From Thermophagus xiamenensis (GTDB lineage: Bacteria > Bacteroidota > Bacteroidia > Bacteroidales > Marinilabiliaceae), in NCBI RefSeq assembly GCF_900112795.1, contig NZ_FONA01000009.1, positions 103,658 to 167,657 of the forward strand: a DNA stretch of 64,000 nucleotides. Direction: 5' to 3'. The translations under genes were made by a program, and so were the position numbers. Below are positions 58,356 through 64,000 of the stretch, piece by piece. Position 1 is the first letter of the stretch; every line of letters begins with the position of its first letter. The notes under the pieces were generated by a model. The model saw only the letters and a list, made by a program, of their open reading frames with translations, was not told the DNA's origin and made no database searches.

Positions 58356-58461
58356 AGAAACGAGCATGACAACATAGGGTTGTCTCAAAAGAATATGTAT
58401 AAATCCTTTGTCATGCGAGTTCCATTCGGCCAATGAGTTAAAAAAATTATATACGAATGAA
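58356..58461 (+). repeat. Dispersed palindromic repeat, copy K (GACAA type)
   Basis: GAAACGAGCATGACAA on the left, TTGTCATGCGAGTTCC on the right with complete pairing, tail GGCCAATGAGTTAAAAAA ending TATATACGAATGAA. Its terminal ATG at 58457 is in frame with the following gene. Confidence 0.9.
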
Positions 58462-58474
58462 AAATAAGAGACCA

Positions 58475-59197
58475 ATGAAATGTTCATATTGCGGTGTAGA
58501 ATTGGAAGAGAATGTCAACTATTGTTCGCTATGTGGAAAACCGGTGCCTGTAACCGAATTAAACAATCAGACACAATTACATACTAATCCCCGAAGCCGT
58601 GACGACCAATTAATGTCCAATTACCACAAACTTACCATATCACAAAAGAAAAAGATTTTTAATAAGATATCGGCCATCATTCTATTTTCGGGCGCTGCCA
58701 TATCTATAGTTATCGATTTCATATTAAACAATCACCTCACTTGGTCACGATATCCTTTTATCATCGCCCTGGTGCTTTATGTTAACATCATCATAACTCC
58801 ACTTATATCAAAGCGTAAGTACACCTGGATGGCATTAAGTTTTCTGTCAATTTCCGGACTTTTAGCGGCGTTGGATTGGTTAACCGGCACAAACTGGTGG
58901 GCTTTAAAACTTGCCATACCCTTACTTCTGGTAGCTTACGTGGGAATATTCACAATTTGCAAAATTATTGCTAACACCACACAAAAGGGGTTGAATGTAA
59001 TTGCCTATGCTATGCTTGGGGCCGGCATATTATGCCTCTTTACCGATGGAATTATTTCCTTTTACCAAAAAGGACTGGTCCTTTTGAACTGGAGCCTCAT
59101 AGTTATGGCTGCTGTGGTAATAATTGCCTTGCTTTTACTATATATTCAATACCGGCTTAAGAAGGTTACGGATTTAAAACGGTTCTTCCATATTTAA
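58475..59197 (+). CDS. Zinc-ribbon membrane protein (DUF6320-like)
   Basis: 240 residues from the ATG at 58475; an in-frame ATG at 58457 is the last part of repeat copy K and would add MKNKRP. The N-terminal zinc ribbon is CSYCGVELEENVNYCSLCGK with two CxxC pairs. After a linker come about six hydrophobic segments (ISAIILFSGAAISIVIDFIL, LLLVAYVGIFTICKIIA, LIVMAAVVIIALLLLYIQ). Role unknown. The arrangement after an HxxxD acyltransferase recurs in other bacteria and suggests a two-part membrane-associated enzyme system. Confidence 0.7.
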   Translation: MKCSYCGVELEENVNYCSLCGKPVPVTELNNQTQLHTNPRSRDDQLMSNYHKLTISQKKKIFNKISAIILFSGAAISIVIDFILNNHLTWSRYPFIIALVLYVNIIITPLISKRKYTWMALSFLSISGLLAALDWLTGTNWWALKLAIPLLLVAYVGIFTICKIIANTTQKGLNVIAYAMLGAGILCLFTDGIISFYQKGLVLLNWSLIVMAAVVIIALLLLYIQYRLKKVTDLKRFFHI

Positions 59198-59841
59198 AAG
59201 ACTACCCACAACTCCTGCCATAAATTACGATGCAAAACCAGATAAAGAAACATGCCGCCAAGCCATCCATGCAACACCCCTAAAGCCCAAAGATTTTTCC
59301 AGCGGAAATAGGCCGAGATGAAGAATAACTCCATCATAAAGGTAAAGCCCATAAGACGATAATCAGGAAAATGCGCCAATGAAAACAATAGAGAAACAAT
59401 TAAAACCAGATGCTTTTCCTTGAATTTTAGTGATTGTATTTCCTTAAGGTTTCCGGCTATTATTCCAATCATCAAAAATTGTTGAATTAAACCCCATATG
59501 GGATAAAGTCCCAATATGGGTAACAGACTCCATTCCAGAAAGCCATCTCCCACACCCAATTCATAAAAACCAATAATTATTAAAGCAAATATTACAAATG
59601 GAATACAAAATTTAAATGTTTCTAAAAACCCCTCTCTCCGAAATCCCCAGTTAATCAATATTTGTCGGTTCGTATGGTAGCGTGACAGAATATACCAAAC
59701 CCAAAACATTATGGCACCGGATATATAGAAGAGTCGAAATTCTAACCAGTCGACCAGTATGTATTTCGCTATCCCGGTAATAACAACGGCATAAATTTCG
59801 AACCACCTCCCCCTATCAGATATTGTGTGTATTTGCATCAT
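59194..59841 (-). CDS. CPBP-family intramembrane protein with altered active site
   Basis: 215 residues with about six membrane segments. CPBP (Abi) family features are FSLAHFPD and VLHGWLGGMFLYLV, which hold the conserved His positions of motifs 2 and 3. In place of the usual EExxxR motif the sequence reads WGLIQQFLMIG, with Gln where both Glu would be, so peptidase activity is doubtful unless this is a recognised QQ subgroup. It overlaps the convergent zinc-ribbon gene by 4 bases. Confidence 0.65.
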   Translation of the reverse strand: MMQIHTISDRGRWFEIYAVVITGIAKYILVDWLEFRLFYISGAIMFWVWYILSRYHTNRQILINWGFRREGFLETFKFCIPFVIFALIIIGFYELGVGDGFLEWSLLPILGLYPIWGLIQQFLMIGIIAGNLKEIQSLKFKEKHLVLIVSLLFSLAHFPDYRLMGFTFMMELFFISAYFRWKNLWALGVLHGWLGGMFLYLVLHRNLWQELWVVF

Positions 59842-60132
59842 AGAAATTAGATTAAAAGGACGATTTCAGACCTGAGTTCCTCCGTCAATAACCAGATTCA
59901 AAAATGGGGTGCATTATCTTCCCTTTTTAACCAATGAGCGTTACAGGGACAATTAACGTTCAACAATTTAGCATTTTATATGCTATAATCCTAAATTTTC
60001 TTCTCTCAAATGAAACAATAAATTAAAATAACGGAAATAAAAAGAGAGGTGACATAACCTCAACCGGATACTCTACCTCTCATAATGAATTTACAACCTC
60101 CTACACTCAACTTTAGGCAGGGACGGTACTAT

Positions 60133-60270
60133 CGCATGCTTCAATGCGACTCAATCACATGCCTCGATGCGACTCAATCGCATGCTTCGATGCGACTCAA
60201 TCACATGCTTCGATGCGACGCAATCGCATGCCTCGATGCGACTCAATCACATGCCTCGATGCGATGCAAT
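60133..60270. repeat. Tandem array of six 23-base hairpin units (array 2)
   Basis: Six units of exactly 23 bases. Odd units begin CGCATGC, even units CACATGC, in strict alternation, giving a 46-base higher-order period. Each unit forms TCGCAT (or TCACAT), a six-base loop, ATGCGA, then CTCAA. The array is edged by ACGGT at 60123-60127 and ACCGT at 60273-60277. It is the only identifiable content of the 59842-60300 gap; the open frame across it is low-complexity and not a credible gene. Confidence 0.92.
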
Positions 60271-60300
60271 CGACCGTAAAAAAAGGAAAACTATCTAAGT

Positions 60301-60819
60301 TTACAAAAAGCTGAAGATAACAACAAGCAGGATACCGGCCAAAAACCACCACACCCCTCTTCGTACAAAACCATTTTTCCCGGGAACCATGAAGAGGCCT
60401 GAAATGGCCAAAAATATTAACTCCACCGCATAGATATCAGCAACAATTCCCCACCCTTTAATTTGATTTTCATGTAACCGACTGAGAAAAAGCACCACAG
60501 GCCGGTCTTTATAAATTTCGTAATTGGCTATACCGGAACTTTTTTTGTATTCACCCATGCCACCGGGAAAGTAAAAAACAATTTGTTCGGGTCGTTCTTC
60601 AAGGTAAGTCATCGGTTTTTGCGAACTATTCGCAGTCCAGGCCAATTTAAGGCTATCAACAGACAAACCGGCAGATAATTGTATAGTCTCCTTAATGGTT
60701 TTAACTCCCATTTTATGATGCAGAAAAATGCCGGATAGGGCATAAACCAAAGTTATCCCTACCACAAAATAACCTGCTACCAGCCGAACGGTCAGATAAG
60801 TGTCATTATTAATTAACAT
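60301..60819 (-). CDS. PepSY-associated TM-like membrane protein
   Basis: 172 residues. An N-terminal membrane segment (LVAGYFVVGITLVYALSGIF followed by HH), a periplasmic part of about 85 residues, and two C-terminal membrane segments (AVELIFLAISGLFMV and WWFLAGILLVVIFSFL). The GIFLHHK and ISGLFM elements resemble PepSY-associated transmembrane proteins linked to redox or iron systems. Function unknown. It is divergent from rplU. Confidence 0.6.
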   Translation of the reverse strand: MLINNDTYLTVRLVAGYFVVGITLVYALSGIFLHHKMGVKTIKETIQLSAGLSVDSLKLAWTANSSQKPMTYLEERPEQIVFYFPGGMGEYKKSSGIANYEIYKDRPVVLFLSRLHENQIKGWGIVADIYAVELIFLAISGLFMVPGKNGFVRRGVWWFLAGILLVVIFSFL

Positions 60820-60828
60820 CCAACAGGA

Positions 60829-60860
60829 TTTGCCAGAAAGATAAAAAGTTAGTACTTTTG
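60829..60860 (+). promoter_or_regulatory. Promoter of rplU-rpmA
   Basis: TTTG at 60829-60832, exactly 20 bases, then TACTTTTG at 60853-60860: a full match to the Bacteroidetes consensus. Confidence 0.85.
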
Positions 60861-60867
60861 CGCTTCG

Positions 60868-60944
60868 AAATACTCTGAGTAGGTAAAAAAGAGCATCTCG
60901 AGTGGAGATCCACCTGCCGGAGAGAAACTTAAAAGTTTAATTCG
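60868..60944 (+). promoter_or_regulatory. Structured 5' leader of rplU
   Basis: About 80 transcribed bases before the start codon hold TACTC-T-GAGTA (60871-60881) and the hairpin ATCTC-GAGTG-GAGAT (60895-60909), followed by CACCTGCCGG. Ribosomal-protein leaders often bind the product; whether this one does is unproven. Confidence 0.4.
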
Positions 60945-61256
60945 ATGTATGCAATTGTATCCATTGGAGGTCAGCAATTCAAAGTAGAAAAGGAACGAAA
61001 AATTTTTGTTAACCGCCTTAAGGCAAAAGAAGGAAGCACCGTAGATTTTGATCAAGTATTAATGATCGACAATGATGGTGAGGTAAAAATTGGAACCCCT
61101 GTTATCGAAGGTGCTAAGGTAACGGCCAAAGTATTGTCACATTTAAAAGGCGACAAAGTAATTGTCTTTAAAAAGAAAAGACGTAAAGGTTACCGTAAGA
61201 AAAACGGACACAGGCAATACTTAAGCCAAATCCAAATTGAAAACATTGAAGGTTAA
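60945..61256 (+). CDS. rplU: 50S ribosomal protein L21
   Basis: 103 residues. [20 protein letters not shown] is the L21 N-terminus, and the Lys/Arg-rich [20 protein letters not shown] is the conserved rRNA-binding C-terminal region. It binds 23S rRNA in the large subunit. It precedes rpmA by 20 bases in the usual order. Confidence 0.98.
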   Translation: MYAIVSIGGQQFKVEKERKIFVNRLKAKEGSTVDFDQVLMIDNDGEVKIGTPVIEGAKVTAKVLSHLKGDKVIVFKKKRRKGYRKKNGHRQYLSQIQIENIEG

Positions 61257-61276
61257 TCACGAAAAAATTTACTATC

Positions 61277-61540
61277 ATGGCACATAAGAAAGGAGTAGGT
61301 AGTTCCCGTAACGGACGCGAATCAGAAAGTAAACGATTGGGTGTCAAAATCTTTGGTGGCCAAATGGCCAAAGCGGGAAACATTATTGTAAGACAACGTG
61401 GTACTCAACACCATCCGGGCGATAATGTTGGCATGGGTAAAGACCATACTTTGTTTGCTTTAGTCGACGGAAAAGTCGTATTTCGCAAGAAAAGAAACAA
61501 TAGATCTTTTGTTTCAGTTGAACCAATTGCTTCAGAATAA
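61277..61540 (+). CDS. rpmA: 50S ribosomal protein L27
   Basis: 87 residues beginning [20 protein letters not shown], without the cleavable N-terminal extension found in Firmicutes, so its tail can reach the peptidyl-transferase centre directly. The [20 protein letters not shown] segment is characteristic. It is followed by a terminator. Confidence 0.98.
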   Translation: MAHKKGVGSSRNGRESESKRLGVKIFGGQMAKAGNIIVRQRGTQHHPGDNVGMGKDHTLFALVDGKVVFRKKRNNRSFVSVEPIASE

Positions 61541-61567
61541 CTCATTTGCTAAAATATTCTTTTAATC

Positions 61568-61609
61568 CCTGTTTTTGTTACCTTTGTAACAGAAACAGGT
61601 TTTTTTTTA
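61568..61609 (+). terminator. Terminator after rpmA
   Basis: CCTGTTTTTGTTAC and GTAACAGAAACAGG around CTTT, then a run of nine T. The loop region reads TACCTTTG, which also fits the -7 promoter pattern, but no -33 partner is at the right distance. Confidence 0.88.
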
Positions 61610-61646
61610 TTGTATCATTTAAGACAAATAATAGTCACCTATCAAT

Positions 61647-62918
61647 ATGCTTACACTTAAATACATCCGGGAACATCAGGAAAAAGTCATAGAACGATTA
61701 AAGAAAAAGCACTTTGATGCTCAAGGAATTATTGCTCAAATAGTAGAAGAAGACAATAAACGTCGTCAAATACAAACCGAGGCCGATAAGAAACAAAATG
61801 AATTAAATTCTCTATCCCGAACAATAGGTCAATTGTTTAAAGCAGGAAAAGCTGATGAAGCCAACGAAGCAAAAACAAAGACCACAACATTAAAAAATGA
61901 AATTAAAAATCTGAAAGCCACTCTCACTGAAGTAGAAAATAAGATTTTAGAATTACAGGTATTACTTCCTAATTTACCTCACTCTTCAGTACCTGAAGGC
62001 AAAGGAGAAGAAGACAATGAAGTGGTTGAATCGGGAGGCGAGATTCCCCAACTGACAGATGCCTTACCGCATTGGGAATTGGCTTCGAAATATAACCTGA
62101 TTGATTTCGAGCTTGGCAATAAAATTACCGGCGCAGGTTTTCCTGTTTATAAAGGATGGGGTGCCAAACTTCAAAGGGCATTGATTCATTTTTTCCTCGA
62201 AGAAGCAATTTCTGCAGGTTATCAGGAGGTACAACCACCCTTAATGGTAAATGAAGATTCGGGCTTCGGGACAGGCCAGTTACCCGACAAGGAAGGACAA
62301 ATGTATCATGTTGGGGCTGACAATCTTTATTTAATACCGACAGCAGAAGTACCGGTAACAAATATATTTCGGGATGTAATACTCGAAGAAAAAGAGTTAC
62401 CCGTAAAACATTGTGCCTATTCGGCTTGTTTCCGTCGGGAAGCCGGCTCATGGGGCAGTCATGTTCGTGGCTTAAACCGATTGCATCAATTCGACAAGGT
62501 GGAAATTGTACAAATAGCCCATCCTGACCATTCTTATGAGGTTCTGGAACAAATGATTGCTCATGTGCGCTCACTGATTGAAAAATTACAACTGCCATGG
62601 CGTATTCTTAAACTTTGTGGTGGAGATATTAGCTTTACTTCTGCATTAACCTTCGACTTCGAAGTTTTTTCTGCCGCACAAAAACGCTGGCTGGAAGTTA
62701 GCTCTGTTTCCAATTTCGAATCTTATCAGGCTAACCGGTTAAAACTTCGCTTTAAAAAGACAGGAGAAAAAAAGACCTACCTGGCACATACCCTTAACGG
62801 AAGTGCCTTGGCTTTACCCCGGGTGGTAGCCGCCATCCTGGAAAACAATCAAACACCCGAAGGGATTCGCGTCCCCGAAGTTTTGGTGCCTTTTATGGGA
62901 ACTGAATTGATAAAATAA
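61647..62918 (+). CDS. serS: Seryl-tRNA synthetase
   Basis: 423 residues. The N-terminal antiparallel coiled-coil arm (about residues 30-105) is followed by the class II core: YLIPTAEVPVTNIFRD, motif 2 CAYSACFRREAGSWGSHVRG, and motif 3 in NGSALALPRVVAAILENNQT. It charges tRNA-Ser. Length is normal. Confidence 0.97.
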   Translation: MLTLKYIREHQEKVIERLKKKHFDAQGIIAQIVEEDNKRRQIQTEADKKQNELNSLSRTIGQLFKAGKADEANEAKTKTTTLKNEIKNLKATLTEVENKILELQVLLPNLPHSSVPEGKGEEDNEVVESGGEIPQLTDALPHWELASKYNLIDFELGNKITGAGFPVYKGWGAKLQRALIHFFLEEAISAGYQEVQPPLMVNEDSGFGTGQLPDKEGQMYHVGADNLYLIPTAEVPVTNIFRDVILEEKELPVKHCAYSACFRREAGSWGSHVRGLNRLHQFDKVEIVQIAHPDHSYEVLEQMIAHVRSLIEKLQLPWRILKLCGGDISFTSALTFDFEVFSAAQKRWLEVSSVSNFESYQANRLKLRFKKTGEKKTYLAHTLNGSALALPRVVAAILENNQTPEGIRVPEVLVPFMGTELIK

Positions 62919-62960
62919 TAATAAGGATATTTCTGAATTATATCCTTTAAACAAAGGAAC

Positions 62961-63272
62961 ATGCCCAACAAATATATATTTAATGTATCCTTTTACATGG
63001 ACCCATCCTATTTTTCTAAATGGGAAAGCTGGATTGAGCGAGAATTATTCCCCTTAGCCGGTCACCTTAACCCCGGAAATAGCCATGAAGTATTTGAGGT
63101 TTTGTCCGGGGTGAACCAAGGTATGAAAGTATTTTCTGTTCAATTTATTTGCAAAGATGAGTTTCAATTAGACCGTCTGCAAAAAGGTTTAATTCCCCTA
63201 TTTAATTTATTCAAACAACAGTTTGGCGAAGAAGTTACTTATTTTGAATCGGTTCTAAAGAAAGTTCAATAA
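62961..63272 (+). CDS. DUF4286 family protein
   Basis: 103 residues beginning [20 protein letters not shown], typical of this small Bacteroidota family with a ferredoxin-like predicted fold ([20 protein letters not shown]). Function unknown. It is 42 bases after serS and 13 bases before ruvC, so it probably shares their transcript. Confidence 0.85.
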   Translation: MPNKYIFNVSFYMDPSYFSKWESWIERELFPLAGHLNPGNSHEVFEVLSGVNQGMKVFSVQFICKDEFQLDRLQKGLIPLFNLFKQQFGEEVTYFESVLKKVQ

Positions 63273-63285
63273 ACTGCACTCAATC

Positions 63286-63849
63286 ATGACCAAAGCCGTA
63301 GCAGAAAGAATAATTCTTGGTATTGACCCCGGAACATCAGTAATGGGCTACGGCTTAATAGAAATAAATGGCAAGAAACCAAAACTAATTACTTTAGGTG
63401 TTTTAAAGCTTTCGAAGTATAGTGACCACTATTTAAAACTTAGAAAAATATTTGAAAGAGTTGTTGGCTTAATTGATGCCTACCATCCCGATGAACTGGC
63501 CATTGAAGCCCCATTTTATGGGAAAAATGTCCAATCGATGCTTAAACTTGGGCGTGCACAAGGCGTGGCAATGGCAGCTGCATTGTCCCGCTCCCTACCC
63601 GTATTTGAGTATGCTCCCCTCAGAATTAAACAAGCCATCACCGGCCGCGGTAATGCTTCCAAAGAGCAGGTAGCTCTCTTCCTCAAACAATATTTACAAA
63701 TAAATGAGTTACCCAATTATCTTGATGCAACAGATGGATTAGCGGCTGCCGTTTGTCATTTTTTCCAAATGCAAAATCTACCCAAACAAACAGGTGGCCC
63801 AAAAAGTTGGAAAGAATTTATTCGAAATAACCCGGGGCGAGTAAAGTAA
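63286..63849 (+). CDS. ruvC: Holliday junction resolvase RuvC
   Basis: 187 residues. [20 protein letters not shown] carries the first catalytic Asp; [20 protein letters not shown] carries the Glu; [13 protein letters not shown] and the final [14 protein letters not shown] supply the remaining acidic residues. It cleaves Holliday junctions with RuvAB. About 150 non-coding bases follow to the window end. Confidence 0.97.
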   Translation: MTKAVAERIILGIDPGTSVMGYGLIEINGKKPKLITLGVLKLSKYSDHYLKLRKIFERVVGLIDAYHPDELAIEAPFYGKNVQSMLKLGRAQGVAMAAALSRSLPVFEYAPLRIKQAITGRGNASKEQVALFLKQYLQINELPNYLDATDGLAAAVCHFFQMQNLPKQTGGPKSWKEFIRNNPGRVK

Positions 63850-63959
63850 AGAAAAAAAAACATTAATTACATTGAACAATTGGTTCATAAAAGTAGTCAT
63901 TAGTGGTTAGATACTGTGTTAAAATCCAAATTTAATCAAAGAATAATTCACTAAATTTT

Positions 63960-63967
63960 TAACTTTG
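63960..63967 (+). promoter_or_regulatory. Candidate -7 promoter element for a gene beyond the window
   Basis: TAACTTTG fits TAnnTTTG; no clear TTTG 19-21 bases upstream. The gene would begin after position 64000. Confidence 0.4.
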
Positions 63968-64000
63968 CGTACAGACAGAGGGAAGACATACGGTGATACA

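Noticed and set aside
60133..60270. CRISPR array
   Set aside because: Units are contiguous 23-base repeats without spacers and no cas genes are nearby.
60085..60279. 64-codon open frame across the 23-base array
   Set aside because: It translates the tandem repeat into low-complexity peptide repeats and has no start context; the DNA hairpins explain the sequence better.
61579..61586. serS promoter TACCTTTG inside the rpmA terminator
   Set aside because: The -7 match is good, but the nearest TTTG is 30 bases upstream, outside normal spacing, and the bases are needed for the terminator stem and loop.
1..64000. tRNA or rRNA genes and a replication origin
   Set aside because: Reading both strands for T-loop and acceptor patterns, rRNA cores or clustered DnaA-type boxes gave no credible candidate; a covariance search would be needed to exclude tRNAs fully.

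Overview
The window comes from a member of the Bacteroidota, most likely a marine or anaerobic Bacteroidales/Marinilabiliales-type bacterium. The evidence is a SusC/SusD glycan-uptake locus, surface lipoproteins with acidic residues after the lipobox Cys, GldA, a type IX-type C-terminal domain, the long three-domain IspG, DUF4286 and DUF4374 proteins, and promoters matching the Bacteroidetes consensus (TTTG, about 20 bases, TAnnTTTG). No rRNA, tRNA or CRISPR was seen.

Layout. (1) 1-14,000: a beta-mannan/galactomannan utilisation locus: end of a SusC, SusD, two surface glycan-binding proteins, GH26 mannanase, GH27 alpha-galactosidase, a second GH26, GH130 mannosylglucose phosphorylase, mannobiose 2-epimerase and a GPH-type sugar symporter. 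Polymer is bound and cut at the surface, debranched, reduced to mannobiose, epimerised to mannosyl-glucose and phosphorolysed. (2) 14,100-23,900: housekeeping genes obg, adk, hpt, purE, pdxH, gldA, ispG, then a T9SS-type secreted protein, a small DMT permease and a nuclease/phosphatase-fold lipoprotein. (3) 23,900-32,400: a decayed DUF4374 gene, a DUF4469 protein, methylmalonyl-CoA mutase (mutA, mutB) split by a GxxExxY cassette, and a thioredoxin-fold lipoprotein without its cysteines. (4) 32,400-44,650 (minus strand): a nine-gene branched-chain amino-acid operon, ilvD-ilvB-ilvN-ilvC-leuA-leuC-leuD-cimA-like-leuB, preceded by a promoter, a Leu/Ile/Val-rich leader peptide and an attenuator. 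(5) 45,000-60,900: dapD, a Sua5-type enzyme, a thioesterase, a DUF362/polyferredoxin pair, a lipoprotein/TonB-receptor pair, a Gfo/Idh oxidoreductase, an HxxxD acyltransferase with a zinc-ribbon membrane protein, a CPBP-like protein and a PepSY-type membrane protein. (6) 60,850-64,000: rplU-rpmA, serS, a DUF4286 gene and ruvC.

The most interesting material is non-coding. A roughly 105-base, partly palindromic element occurs about a dozen times, always in the same orientation whatever the direction of the genes around it. Its stem bases co-vary between copies. One copy lies in frame inside a gene, and two others end on a start codon. Two unrelated-sequence arrays of exactly six 23-base hairpin units lie at 24,738 and 60,133. 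A GxxExxY gene flanked by 27-base inverted repeats has entered between mutA and mutB. A 100-base element with perfect 17-base terminal inverted repeats follows dapD. The ilv leader is a textbook attenuator readable directly from the sequence.
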